NCBI GenBank assembly: GCA_001790855.1 | Contig: MGDH01000004.1 | Span: 20,237-84,236, forward strand | Reading direction: 5' to 3' | DNA: 64,000 nucleotides | From: Candidatus Schekmanbacteria bacterium RIFCSPLOWO2_02_FULL_38_14 | GTDB lineage: Bacteria > Schekmanbacteria > GWA2-38-11 | In this document: piece by piece, positions 45,065-53,892 of the stretch | Position numbering within the stretch: position 1 is the stretch's first letter | How the letters are laid out: the number at the start of each line of letters is the position of its first letter | Position numbers and translations under genes: made by a program | Notes under the pieces: model-generated | Told to the model about the DNA's origin: nothing | The model's input: only the letters and a program-made list of their open reading frames with translations | Databases searched by the model: none

Positions 45065-45943
45065 CTATATCATCCTCTTTTCTCTCATCTTGAAAAACTT
45101 TATTATCGGGTGCACATAGGGGGCATCAGTTCTTATATCTATGCTGTCAAGATTTATTGCTCTAAAGAAACTTTTCCTCTGGGCAAGCTCGCTTTTCACC
45201 AAAAAATCAAATCCTTTTCTGAACATGTAATCTCCTGTATCAACTAAAATATTCTCCCCTGTTTCAGCATCTTCTATTTCCATTAAACCGACTTCCGGAA
45301 GTTCTGTTTCCTTGGGGTCGGTTACAGTTATTGCTATCAAGTCATGCTCCTTGTTTGTAATCTTAAGAGGTTTTTCATAGCCTGCAGTTAAAAAATCAGA
45401 TATTAAAAAACATATGGCTTTTCTGTTCAGAACTCTGTTCAAGAAATCAAGGGCAACCCCTATATCAGTTCCCTTATGCTTTGGAGTATAACTCAGTACC
45501 TCTCTTATTACTCTCCATACATAGCTTTTTCCTTTTTTGGGAGGGAGGAACTTTTCGACCCTGTCAGAAAAAATCAGAAGCCCGACCTTATCATTGTTCC
45601 TGATGGCAAGGCATGCAAGAACTGCAGCTATTTCAGCAGAAAGCTCATTTTTAAAACGGCTGACTGTTCCAAACCTTCCTGAATAAGATACATCAACAAG
45701 GAGCATTACAGTCAGTTCTCTTTCTTCCCTGTAAACTTTTACAAAAGGTGTCCCCATCCGGGCTGTAACATTCCAGTCAATTGACCTTATATCATCACCT
45801 GGCTGGTATTCCCTGACCTCCTCAAACTCCATCCCTCTCCCCCTGAAAGCAGACTCATATTCACCAGCCATAACTGCATTTACAAGGTGTTTTGTCCGGA
45901 TATGGATACTCTTTATTTTCTTTAGAATTTCAGAAGAAAGCAT
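45065..45943 (-). CDS. DUF58 domain protein of the Bat operon
   Basis: 292 residues without membrane helices. DUF58 signature FRGRGMEFEEVREYQPGDDI-RSIDWNVTARMG, followed by a VWA-like fold with LLVDVSYSGRFGTV. Normally encoded between MoxR and BatA; it is the soluble adapter between the AAA+ ATPase and the VWA proteins. Confidence 0.92.
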   Translation of the reverse strand: MLSSEILKKIKSIHIRTKHLVNAVMAGEYESAFRGRGMEFEEVREYQPGDDIRSIDWNVTARMGTPFVKVYREERELTVMLLVDVSYSGRFGTVSRFKNELSAEIAAVLACLAIRNNDKVGLLIFSDRVEKFLPPKKGKSYVWRVIREVLSYTPKHKGTDIGVALDFLNRVLNRKAICFLISDFLTAGYEKPLKITNKEHDLIAITVTDPKETELPEVGLMEIEDAETGENILVDTGDYMFRKGFDFLVKSELAQRKSFFRAINLDSIDIRTDAPYVHPIIKFFKMREKRMI

Positions 45944-45987
45944 AAATTAACCTATAACTTATGACTCATAACTTATGACTCATAATA

Positions 45988-46160
45988 AAAAGGGTTCAAG
46001 GAGTCCAGGTGTCAAGGGTTCAAGTTAAAATCAAAGTGCCTGCCTACCGTCAGGCAGGCAAAATGACAAATTAAAATTTAAAGATTCAATTCAAAAATTT
46101 TGATATTTTATTTTTTCTTTTATTACACTTGACCCTACACCCTATGACCCTTTGACCCTC
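45988..46160. repeat. GGGTTCAAGG repeat (family B), long form
   Basis: AAAAGGGTTCAAGGAGTCCA at the left and CCCTATGACCCTTTGACCCT at the right; centre contains CCTGCCTACCGTCAGGCAGG and AT-rich text. It fills the moxR to DUF58 gap. Confidence 0.65.
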
Positions 46161-46163
46161 GTC

Positions 46164-47150
46164 CTAAGGTACGTCAATCTTCTCTAAGATTGTCCTGATT
46201 ATATCATCAGTGGTTAAATTCTCTGCCTCTGCCTCATAGGAAAGAATGATTCTGTGGCGCAGTATGTCAGGGCAGATTAGCTTCACATCCTGTGGAGTAA
46301 CATATCCTCTTCCCTGAATAAATGCATAAGCCTTTGCTGCCTGATTTAAATATATTGATGCCCTCGGAGAAGCACCGTACTGTATCAGGTTGCCGATATT
46401 CAGACCATATTGGCTCGGATTCCTTGTGGCAAAAACTATTGCCACAATATAGTCCTGAATTTTTTCATCTATGTAAACCTGTTCTATCATCTTTCTTGCC
46501 TCAAGTATTTCTGATGGCTCTATGACAGCTTCAGTCTTTATTTCTGTTAGCGATGAAACCCTTTTCATAATCTCTTTCTCTTCAGCCTTATTCGGGTAAC
46601 TCACCCTTAGTTTCAGCATAAAGCGGTCAACCTGTGCCTCTGGAAGAGGGTATGTTCCTTCCTGCTCTATCGGGTTCTGCGTAGCCATTACAAGAAAAGG
46701 CTCTTCAAGCTTAAAAGTCTGCTCCGCCAGAGTAACCTGTCTCTCCTGCATTGCCTCAAGAAGCGCAGACTGTACCTTTGCAGGAGCCCTGTTTATTTCA
46801 TCAGCCAGGATTATATTGCTGAAAATAGGTCCCTTTTTTATTGTAAAGATTCCATCCTTTGGAAGGTAAATCTGTGTTCCAAGAAGGTCAGCAGGCAGGA
46901 GGTCTGGCGTGAACTGGATTCTCTGAAACTTGGTGTTGATTGCCTTGGCAAGTGTTTTTACTGCTGTTGTCTTTGCAAGGCCCGGAACCCCTTCTACCAG
47001 TATATGCCCGTTTGAAAGAATCCCGAGCAAAAGCCTTTCAATCAAATACTGCTGTCCCACAATCACCCTGCTTATTTCAGAAATTAATTTTGCAATAAAC
47101 CTGCTCTTTTCTTTGACCTTTTCGGTAATCTCAGGAATAGTAAGTGCCAT
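46164..47150 (-). CDS. moxR: MoxR-family AAA+ ATPase
   Basis: 329 residues from the ATG at 47150 (GGAGG about six bases upstream; a TTG four codons earlier overlaps that site). Walker A GVPGLAKTTAVKTL, Walker B NIILADEINRAPAKVQSALL, ATQNPIEQEGTYPLPEAQVD-RF sensor/finger region. MoxR proteins act as chaperone-like ATPases for the VWA partners encoded next. First gene of the Bat operon. Confidence 0.95.
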   Translation of the reverse strand: MALTIPEITEKVKEKSRFIAKLISEISRVIVGQQYLIERLLLGILSNGHILVEGVPGLAKTTAVKTLAKAINTKFQRIQFTPDLLPADLLGTQIYLPKDGIFTIKKGPIFSNIILADEINRAPAKVQSALLEAMQERQVTLAEQTFKLEEPFLVMATQNPIEQEGTYPLPEAQVDRFMLKLRVSYPNKAEEKEIMKRVSSLTEIKTEAVIEPSEILEARKMIEQVYIDEKIQDYIVAIVFATRNPSQYGLNIGNLIQYGASPRASIYLNQAAKAYAFIQGRGYVTPQDVKLICPDILRHRIILSYEAEAENLTTDDIIRTILEKIDVP

Positions 47151-47192
47151 AATACCCTCCAATGATTCTGTTTATATGCGCTGCTGTAACAT

Positions 47193-47217
47193 CTGCTGAA
47201 ATTTTGATTTTCAGCAG
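47193..47217 (-). promoter_or_regulatory. Leader hairpin of the moxR-bat operon
   Basis: Perfect 9-base arms CTGCTGAAA and TTTCAGCAG with a 7-base loop, in the predicted 5' leader about 43 bases before the moxR ATG. A possible mRNA control element. Confidence 0.4.
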
Positions 47218-47267
47218 GCACAGGCTCTGCCTTTACCAATCTGTTTTGAAACAAAAATAATTTTATA

Positions 47268-47295
47268 ATTTTAAATATCAAAACATAGATGTCAA
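47268..47295 (-). promoter_or_regulatory. Promoter of the moxR-bat operon
   Basis: Minus strand TTGACA (47295-47290), 16-base spacer, TAAAAT (47273-47268); predicted start ~110 bases before moxR. Confidence 0.55.
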
Positions 47296-47602
47296 ATCAA
47301 TGTTAAAATTATTCATGGTAGGGAAGAACAAAGAATTAACCAATTTTACACCCAAAAAACATTATTATGGTGAGACAGGGTTTTCAAAAAAACGTTCCTT
47401 TCTCACAAATTAACCCTTCAAGGGAGATTGAAAAACCCATTTATATTTATCTGTTTTACAAATCCAAATTATCTGTCTAATGAGATTTTCTGTGGAATAA
47501 CTCTGCTGGCTGGATGAGGTTAAAATCTGTTTGATGGGCAAAATGGCATAAATTTACCCCACTTTACTACTCACTATATATTTGTTAAATTACTATAAAT
47601 TC
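47296..47602. other. Gene-free gap between divergent genes
   Basis: About 300 bases between the moxR and ferritin promoters. AT-rich; no gene, RNA or repeat family recognised. Confidence 0.5.
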
Positions 47603-47631
47603 TTGACTTTAAAACAGATAAGTTTTATTAA
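47603..47631 (+). promoter_or_regulatory. Promoter of the ferritin-like gene
   Basis: TTGACT (47603-47608), 17-base spacer, TATTAA (47626-47631), about 85 bases before the ATG at 47715. Confidence 0.5.
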
Positions 47632-47714
47632 ATAAAAAAAATAATTTTCATTGATGGGATTGTAGGGTAGGTTCGTCTACTGTCAGGATATATAGAAAGT
47701 GAGGTAAAATAAAT

Positions 47715-48203
47715 ATGCCGGTAAAAGATGAGAAAAAAATAACAGAAGCCTTAATAATTGCAATGAAGAATGAACTCAGAGTCATAGAACTTTACTCCAA
47801 TTGCGCAAAAAGAGAACTTGCCGAGGATAGCAAAAAGAATCTCAAGGTTTTAATAAAAGATGAAGAAAGGCACATGCATCTTCTGAAAGAAGCCTTTGAA
47901 AAAACTCTCGACAAGAAACTTGATACCTCAAAACTCAAGAATGTCTCTTTGAAAACAGTAAAAGTAATCAAGGATGACCCCTCATATCTTCATATTGTTG
48001 ACATAGCCATCGGATACGAGAAAACAGAAAAAGAACATTTTGAAAAATCCGAGGCAGCGCTTAATATTAAAGAGCTTAAAGACCTTTTTAAATCCCTCAT
48101 AATAGATGAGCAGAATCACCTTGACATTTTAGAAAAGGAACGCAAATCAATCCTTGGACAACCATTTGATGAGTATGAACTTGATTTCTATGTTAGAGAA
48201 TAA
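47715..48203 (+). CDS. Ferritin-like diiron protein
   Basis: 162-residue four-helix protein of the rubrerythrin/ferritin-like group. Iron-ligand pattern visible: Glu in MKNELRVIELYS, then DEERHMHLLKEAF, Glu in GYEKTEKEHFEKSE, and DEQNHLDILEKE, i.e. two ExxH-type motifs plus flanking Glu. There is no rubredoxin domain. Probably peroxide or oxygen defence, or iron storage. queG starts nine bases after the stop. Confidence 0.82.
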   Translation: MPVKDEKKITEALIIAMKNELRVIELYSNCAKRELAEDSKKNLKVLIKDEERHMHLLKEAFEKTLDKKLDTSKLKNVSLKTVKVIKDDPSYLHIVDIAIGYEKTEKEHFEKSEAALNIKELKDLFKSLIIDEQNHLDILEKERKSILGQPFDEYELDFYVRE

Positions 48204-48212
48204 GGATAAATC

Positions 48213-49328
48213 ATGCTTACAAAAGAAAAGGTAAAAAGCTTCATTCAGGAAAACTGCAACCCCTCTCTCACAGGAATCTCAAGCGCTTCACCTTTCAGCA
48301 GTGCTGACAAAGAACGCTTCAGGAATTGCATGAGAGCCCTTAAAGAAGGAAATCCGATCCACTCCAATGAAGAGCTTTTCAACTGCACTGATTTTATGGA
48401 AGACGCAAAGGCAGTAATTGTACTTGCAACTAATTCCTATTTTGGGGAAATAGCTCCAAGAGCTAATGAGAAAATAAATCCTGTTGGAGAGATAGGCGAT
48501 TTTTATATGAATGATAATATTATTAACTCCGGAATGGAAAAATCCGGCAAGATAGTAAATTTCCTGAAAAGCAACGGATTTGAAGCAGAAGTGCCTTTTG
48601 TCGGATTTTCCCAGAAAGCTAAAGCAGCAGAGGCAGGAATAGGAAAGATAGGGAAGAATACCCTTGTAATAAATGAAAAATACGGGTCATGGCTTACACT
48701 TTCAACTATAATCACAAATGCCCCTCTTGAGCCTGACAGTCCTGCAAAAGATGACTGCGGTAAATGCAACATCTGCGTTGAAGCCTGCCCGACAGACGCC
48801 CTGTCAAAACCCTATAACCTGAATGTTGGCAAATGCATAACCTATTTTCTATGCCATCTGAAAACAGAGATTCCAAGGCAGTACAGGGAAGCAATTGGTG
48901 TCAATATAGGCAACTGCACAATCTGCAGCGATGTATGTCCCTATAACAAACAAGACCTCGCAATTAACAAAAAAGACAAAATGCCTGATGAGGTAATCTA
49001 TCCTGAGTTGATTCCTTCTTTAAATATAACTGAAGAAAAGTATCAGGAAAAATACGGAGTAAAATTTTTTGATTTCATAATGGGAGGCAGAAGATATTTC
49101 AGAAGAAATGTCGCTGTTGCCCTTGGAAACTCAAAATGCGAAAAAGCTGTTCCGGAACTTTTGAAAGCCCTTGTGGACGAAGATAAACTTGTCCGCTCAC
49201 ATACCGCCTGGGCTTTAGGGAAAATCAGCGGAGAAAAGACTAAGAAGGGGCTTGAAAAGGCTCTTTTGCTGGAAACAAACCAGAGTGTAAAAGAAGAAAT
49301 AGAATCAGCTCTTAAATCAAATTATTAG
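48213..49328 (+). CDS. queG: Epoxyqueuosine reductase QueG-like with HEAT repeats
   Basis: 371 residues. Cobalamin-dependent tRNA-modifying reductase. Central region matches QueG: GIGKIGKNTLVINEKYGSWL-TLSTIITNAPLEPD, two [4Fe-4S] motifs CGKCNICVEACPTDAL and CTICSDVCPYNK, then C-terminal HEAT-like repeats (RRNVAVALGNSKCEKAVPEL, HTAWALGKISGEKTKKGLEK). Length is normal. A distant relative with another cobalamin role is possible. The 3' end overlaps the convergent phosphatase by 12 bases. Confidence 0.87.
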   Translation: MLTKEKVKSFIQENCNPSLTGISSASPFSSADKERFRNCMRALKEGNPIHSNEELFNCTDFMEDAKAVIVLATNSYFGEIAPRANEKINPVGEIGDFYMNDNIINSGMEKSGKIVNFLKSNGFEAEVPFVGFSQKAKAAEAGIGKIGKNTLVINEKYGSWLTLSTIITNAPLEPDSPAKDDCGKCNICVEACPTDALSKPYNLNVGKCITYFLCHLKTEIPRQYREAIGVNIGNCTICSDVCPYNKQDLAINKKDKMPDEVIYPELIPSLNITEEKYQEKYGVKFFDFIMGGRRYFRRNVAVALGNSKCEKAVPELLKALVDEDKLVRSHTAWALGKISGEKTKKGLEKALLLETNQSVKEEIESALKSNY

Positions 49329-49961
49329 ATTCTTCAAATCTCTTAAATCGTTTATAACAAAATCAGGATTGGCTTTTTCAATATCTTCCTTTTTACAAAA
49401 CCCATAAGTGACGCCGCAGGTAAAAACCCCTGCAGACTTTCCTGCCTCAATGTCAATCGGATTGTCACCAATCATCAGAGTCTTTGACTGATTGATATTT
49501 AATCTCGCAAGAACATTCAGAATCGGTTCAGGAGACGGCTTCCTCTGCAATGTATCCTCAGGTCCAAGAACCACATCAAAATAATCTTCTGCCCCAAGCC
49601 CTTTAAGAATGGCAACAGAAAATTCCCTGTTCTTGTTTGAAATTACTGCCTTCTTCTTTGGACTGAAGAACTGAAGGGTTTCTCTCACTCCAGGATATAA
49701 AACTGTGTTATCAAGAAGGTGTTTCTCATGGTGTTCCCTGAAGAAATCAATCATCTCTGGTGCTCTGCTGTCTTTATCTGAACCAAGCACATCTTCCATC
49801 AGTTTCTTTATCCCTGAGCCAATGTAGCTTTTTACCTTTTCTTCATCAAGCCTTTCAAGCCCAAGCCTTTCAATGGTAAAATTCAAAGAGATGGCAATAT
49901 CTTTTAAAGAATTTATCAAAGTTCCATCAAGGTCAAAAATTATGAGGTCAATCTGTTTCAT
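49317..49961 (-). CDS. gph: HAD-family phosphatase, phosphoglycolate phosphatase type
   Basis: 214 residues. HAD motif I IFDLDGTLINSLKDIA with nucleophile Asp, helical cap, motif II AVISNKNREF, motif III Lys in LQRKPSPEPIL and motif IV MIGDNPIDIEAGKSAGV. Fits Gph-type phosphoglycolate phosphatases, though pyrophosphatase PpaX-like activity is possible. Confidence 0.88.
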   Translation of the reverse strand: MKQIDLIIFDLDGTLINSLKDIAISLNFTIERLGLERLDEEKVKSYIGSGIKKLMEDVLGSDKDSRAPEMIDFFREHHEKHLLDNTVLYPGVRETLQFFSPKKKAVISNKNREFSVAILKGLGAEDYFDVVLGPEDTLQRKPSPEPILNVLARLNINQSKTLMIGDNPIDIEAGKSAGVFTCGVTYGFCKKEDIEKANPDFVINDLRDLKNLII

Positions 49962-50003
49962 GCTATAGCTCTCAGCTTTCAGTATTATTAACTATGTCGC
50001 AAT

Positions 50004-50176
50004 GTCATTGCAACTGTCTCATAATCCTCGCCCGTCCTTGCGAGGAGCGATAGCGACGAAGCAATCCAGACGAAATTACCACAAACCGATAAATCGGCTC
50101 TCGTAATAACCCTTTGGGTCAGATTGCAGGACTAAAGCCCTTCGCAATGGCAGGCGAGGGACCTGCTTGCAATGAC
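50004..50176. repeat. Composite TCATTGCGAGG repeat (family A)
   Basis: Bounded by GTCATTGCAACTG and CTTGCAATGAC, with TTGCGAGGAGCGATAGCGAC, GCAATCC and GATTGC arms inside and extra ACCGATAAATCGG text. It is the main content of the ~370-base gap after the phosphatase. Confidence 0.7.
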
Positions 50177-50335
50177 GAAAACACGAGTTTTTTGACAATC
50201 TGTAAAAACCTGTTTCTACAGTTTTTAAAAAAGTTTTTTTGCTTTAACATTAAAACAAGGGATTTAAAATTTCCAAGGGAAAATTATCTTAACTGCAGAA
50301 TTGTAATAGGAAAGAAACAATATTAACAACCTCTG

Positions 50336-50524
50336 CTAAGTCTTAATCAATCCTTTTCTAATCTTTTCACGAAATACCTTCTCTCTTTTATTCAGCACTT
50401 TAGAGGAAAGAATGTTAATTTCTTCTAACCAGTTGAGCTTCCATTCAGCAGAAGAATCCCTGAATTTTCGCAATACCTCAATCGGATAGATATAAGCAGG
50501 ATGCTTTTTAGTTTTTCGCGGCAT
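50336..50524 (-). CDS. Small partner protein of a nucleotidyltransferase (antitoxin-like)
   Basis: 62 residues from ATG 50524 (MPRKTKKHPAYIYPIEVLRK). The pattern VLRKFRDSSAEWKLNWLEEI and REKVFREKIRKGL resembles small proteins encoded beside nucleotidyltransferase toxin/antitoxin genes. It starts five bases after the stop of a nucleotidyltransferase remnant. Low confidence on function. Confidence 0.55.
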   Translation of the reverse strand: MPRKTKKHPAYIYPIEVLRKFRDSSAEWKLNWLEEINILSSKVLNKREKVFREKIRKGLIKT

Positions 50525-50528
50525 ATTT

Positions 50529-50677
50529 TTACTCTTCTTTTTGCAATATTTTAAGCATTGCAATATCAGACAAATCTTTATCCCGTCCAGCCTTCTTTTT
50601 CATCTTAATAATGTCATTAATAGACACTAAATGAATAACAAAATCCCCTGCACAACAATAATTCTATTTTAGCAGAA
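50529..50677 (-). pseudogene. 3' remnant of a nucleotidyltransferase gene
   Basis: The minus strand reads GDFVIHLVSINDIIKMKKKA then GRDKDLSDIAMLKILQKEE before TAA at 50531-50529, which is the typical C-terminus (K..AGR.KDL.DI..L) of small nucleotidyltransferases of the AbiEii/MNT type. The frame is closed by a TAG about 47 codons upstream, so the catalytic part is gone. Confidence 0.6.
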
Positions 50678-50707
50678 CATCTTGGAAAATATCAGGCTGG
50701 AATTTTC

Positions 50708-51040
50708 TTAATGAACTAACAGTGTTGCCTTAGAAGCCCCTCCCCCAATCAGCGAGCCAAAGGAAATCGAGTCGCCGTCTTTAAGGACAGTATTTAATTT
50801 CTGGGGATAGTTGGCTTCATAGTCAACAGGATGGTTATTAAGATAAACATTTGCTCTTGTAACTTTCCCCTGCATTGAATCCATTGTCAGGATTGCCCGC
50901 TTCTGGAACATGTAGCCGTATTTATTAATAAGAAAGGTAATAGCATCATTTACGGTTGAACCGTCTTTTATCTCTATTTCCTCTTCAACTTTTTTTGTAA
51001 CATCAAGAGTCAGGTTGTAGTATCTTACCTTTATTTTCAT
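50708..51040 (-). CDS. MoaD/ThiS-like protein with C-terminal extension
   Basis: 110-residue ubiquitin-like fold: MKIKVRYYNLTLDVTKKVEE, IKDGSTVNDAITFLINKYGY, and KLNTVLKDGDSISFGSLIGG. Sulfur carriers of this kind donate sulfur for pterin (Mo/W) cofactors. The family normally ends at Gly-Gly; here eight to nine residues (ASKATLLVH) follow the GGG. It lies on the same strand as, and ~200 bases downstream of, the W-type AOR gene, so it probably serves the tungstopterin. Confidence 0.8.
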   Translation of the reverse strand: MKIKVRYYNLTLDVTKKVEEEIEIKDGSTVNDAITFLINKYGYMFQKRAILTMDSMQGKVTRANVYLNNHPVDYEANYPQKLNTVLKDGDSISFGSLIGGGASKATLLVH

Positions 51041-51079
51041 AACATTTATTTCTTAGAATTAGTTTCTGTAAGTATTATA

Positions 51080-51175
51080 GGATTCAAGGAGCAAGGGGTC
51101 AAGTAAAAATCAAATCCCCCTTTTCCCCCTTTTCTAAAGGGGGGTTGGGGGAATTTTTAACTCTCGAATCCTCAG
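51080..51175. repeat. GGGTTCAAGG-type repeat (family B) with CCCCCTTTT hairpin
   Basis: GGATTCAAGGAGCAAGGGGT at the left and CTCGAATCCTC at the right, around the palindrome CCCCCTTTTC-TAAAGGGGGG. It sits between AOR and the MoaD-like gene and could terminate or process the transcript. Confidence 0.65.
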
Positions 51176-51245
51176 TAGTCACCAACAACCTGCCTGCACC
51201 TCATGATTTAAGAAGCAGGCAGATGTCGGCAATTTCAAAAAGTTG

Positions 51246-53201
51246 TTATTCTTTATCTTTCTTCTTAGCCTTTTTCGCTTTTTCCCTTGCAATATATTTT
51301 TCCCTGTACGGTTTCAGTTCATCCGCAACATATTCAAGCCCCAATTCCCTCAGGCGTTTGTCTCCGGGAAAACCGGTCTCAGGTTCATACTGTCTGAGCT
51401 TGTAATATTCAGGCAGCATATCATCAATTGGCAGAACTTTTCCTGAACTTGCAGTCGGGTTCTCTGGCATCGGCTCGTGTGTGAACCTTCTTGGAACCAC
51501 ATCATCGTTCTTGCCGCTTAACTGTCTTGACCAGTAAGCCCTTTCAAGGTTGTAGATTCTTTCTCCAATTAACAGAACCTCTTCCTCTGTAAAGTCAAGC
51601 CCTGTAACATAATTCAGCATTGGAACCAGATGCTCATTTCTGCATCCGTATGACCAGTGGGTGTTGAAACAGCAGACCTGCAGGCAATCAACAAATGCCT
51701 TGTGATGCTCTTCCCACCAGACCATCTTTGGTTTTCCTGCTGTTGTCAGAGGTTTTGAACATTCCTCAGTTCCTACAATTTTTTCATTCAGCCCTGGATA
51801 TAGATATCCGGAAAGTTCAAGGCAGCACAGTGACCTCAAGTGGTCACAGCCTCCGCGTGTTCCCATTGCAAAGCTTAAACCATAGCCAAAACCCAAACCT
51901 CTTGGGTCGTCACCGGGCAGAGACATACCTCTTGTTGAAACAAGGCAGTCTTCGCCAACACCGAGTTTTTTAGCAGCAATTGTCGGTCCCTCTGCAAGGA
52001 TATCTCCAAATCCTTCCCTGTAGGTCATCATTCTGAGGAGTTTGTCAACAATCTCTGCATCTCCCCAGTTAAGCTCAAGCCCTCCAGTATCCTTTGCAGT
52101 CAGGTAACCCTTTTCCCAACATTCCATTGCCCAGCTTATTGAAGCTCCTGCCTCGATGGCATCCATTCCAAAATTATTTGTAAGGACTGCCCCGTGCAGG
52201 CATTCGTTGGAATCAATTATTCCGACCCTTGGTCCTGTTGGCACACAGGCTTCATACTCAGGCCCGCCTGTGTATTCACCGGCATATTTTCCATCCCTGA
52301 TTTCGCTGTGTATTCCGCACACAATCGCGCAGGAAAAACATCCCTCTTTGCCTTTCAGATGCTTTTTTGTCCATACTTCTCCGGAGATGTTTCTTGCATC
52401 AGGGTGGTAACCGTATTTCAGGTTCTTCCATGGAAACCACCCCATTTCATAGTTACATGGCATAATGAGAACCAAGCTTCCATAGGCATACAAACCCTGT
52501 GCCATCGGGTCATTTCTCATGGTCTTACGCCATTCGCTTGTTATTTCATAAAACTTTTCAGGATTGGCAATTTTTACCCCGCCTGTTCCCCTCACAGCAA
52601 TCGCTTTTATGTTCTTTGAGCCGATTACTGCACCGTGTCCTGTTCTTCCTGCTGCCCTGTAGCAGTCATTGAAGGTACAGGCAAAGCGGACAAGATTTTC
52701 TCCTGCAGGACCAATGGTAACAATATGGATATCCTTATCCCCCAGCTCTTCCTTGATTATCCTGTCAGCATCCCTTGGGTATTTTCCCCATATATGGGCT
52801 CCATCCCTTATCTCAATCTTGTCATCATCAATCCAGATGTATGATGGTTTTGGCGCTTTCCCTTTAAGAATTATCTGTTCATAGCCTGCAAATTTCAGCT
52901 CTGCTCCCCAATGGCCACCCATGTTGGAGTCACCAAAACCGCCTGTTAAAGGAGATTTTGCAGTAACAGTAACCCTTCCCGTTGAAGGTCCGAATGTTCC
53001 AGACATTGGACCAACGCCAAGGCACACTACGTTGTCAGGAGAAAACGGGTCCACATCAGGACCAACCTCGTTATAAAGAACTTCTGAGTTGTATCCCCTT
53101 CCGCCAAGCCATTTACGCCGGTATTCATAGGGAGTCTCTTCAATCTCCCATTTACCCTTAGTAAGGTCAAACCGGATTCTTTTTCCTCTCCATCCGTACA
53201 T
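51246..53201 (-). CDS. Tungsten-type aldehyde:ferredoxin oxidoreductase family protein
   Basis: 651 residues, GGAG before the ATG. AOR-family bis-pterin W enzyme. N-terminal domain with LGGRGYNSEVLYNEV and GPMSGTFGPSTGRVTVTAKS, pterin loop AGRTGHGAVIGSKNIKAIAV, Fe-S ligands CFSCAIVC (~288-295) and a distal Cys near 510, and SLPGDDPRGLGFGYGLSFAM. The end is Lys-rich. It could oxidise aldehydes, reduce acids, or, since it is paired with a ferredoxin and an HdrA-like protein, belong to BamB-like aryl-CoA reductases of similar length. One base after the ferredoxin gene stop codon, so co-translated. Confidence 0.92.
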   Translation of the reverse strand: MYGWRGKRIRFDLTKGKWEIEETPYEYRRKWLGGRGYNSEVLYNEVGPDVDPFSPDNVVCLGVGPMSGTFGPSTGRVTVTAKSPLTGGFGDSNMGGHWGAELKFAGYEQIILKGKAPKPSYIWIDDDKIEIRDGAHIWGKYPRDADRIIKEELGDKDIHIVTIGPAGENLVRFACTFNDCYRAAGRTGHGAVIGSKNIKAIAVRGTGGVKIANPEKFYEITSEWRKTMRNDPMAQGLYAYGSLVLIMPCNYEMGWFPWKNLKYGYHPDARNISGEVWTKKHLKGKEGCFSCAIVCGIHSEIRDGKYAGEYTGGPEYEACVPTGPRVGIIDSNECLHGAVLTNNFGMDAIEAGASISWAMECWEKGYLTAKDTGGLELNWGDAEIVDKLLRMMTYREGFGDILAEGPTIAAKKLGVGEDCLVSTRGMSLPGDDPRGLGFGYGLSFAMGTRGGCDHLRSLCCLELSGYLYPGLNEKIVGTEECSKPLTTAGKPKMVWWEEHHKAFVDCLQVCCFNTHWSYGCRNEHLVPMLNYVTGLDFTEEEVLLIGERIYNLERAYWSRQLSGKNDDVVPRRFTHEPMPENPTASSGKVLPIDDMLPEYYKLRQYEPETGFPGDKRLRELGLEYVADELKPYREKYIAREKAKKAKKKDKE

Positions 53202-53202
53202 A

Positions 53203-53688
53203 TTATGCTTCTCCTTTCAGTTTAGATATCACATCATCTGCAAGTGCTCTTCTGCGATGACGGATTGTTAATTCAGCCGGTGCATATTCCAGACAGTTTG
53301 TCGGGCAGTGAAGAACGCACTGCGGGTCGCCGTTACACACATTGCATTTAAAGGCTTTGCCTGTCTTGTAACTGATTCCCGCGGCTCCAAAAGGACAGGC
53401 CCTTACACAAGCCCTGCATCCTACGCATTTCTCTTCAATAATAACCCCTGTACCTGTATTTGGGTCTATCTGGTTTGCTCCTGTGGGGCAGACTTCAACA
53501 CAAACTGCTTTTGTGCATAAAGCACACCCGACAGGAAAACTATCGCCTTCTGCCTCATTTCTCACGACTCTGATTCTGGAGAGGGACGGACTGCACTCCT
53601 TCTCGTTATAAAGAGCGCAAGCCATTTCACATACTCTGCACCCGCAACATTTGTCCGCATTGATCATTATAACTTTTTGCTGACTCAT
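53203..53688 (-). CDS. Four-cluster ferredoxin-like subunit of AOR
   Basis: 161 residues with multiple [4Fe-4S] motifs: CCGCRVCEMACALYN, CALCTKAVCVEVCPTGA, CVGCRACVRACPFGA and CNVCNGDPQCVLHCP. This layout equals the electron-transfer subunits (AorA/BamC/DMSO-reductase B-type) that accompany AOR enzymes. GGGGGA precedes the ATG. It passes electrons between the W site and ferredoxin or the HdrA-like protein. Confidence 0.9.
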   Translation of the reverse strand: MSQQKVIMINADKCCGCRVCEMACALYNEKECSPSLSRIRVVRNEAEGDSFPVGCALCTKAVCVEVCPTGANQIDPNTGTGVIIEEKCVGCRACVRACPFGAAGISYKTGKAFKCNVCNGDPQCVLHCPTNCLEYAPAELTIRHRRRALADDVISKLKGEA

Positions 53689-53892
53689 ACTTCCCCCTTT
53701 ATAAGATTAACCTTGTTTAAAACCACAAAACATTTTGATAATCTTTCAGGGACTCACCTCCTTCCAGTTATTTTTTTTAATCTTTCTCCTTTCCTGACGG
53801 GAGGCATTCTGATTTCTCAGAATACCCTAATAGCGACCATTCCCCATATCTTTTATTTCAAGATTTAGGCGAAATGGTTCGGAGACAGAAAT

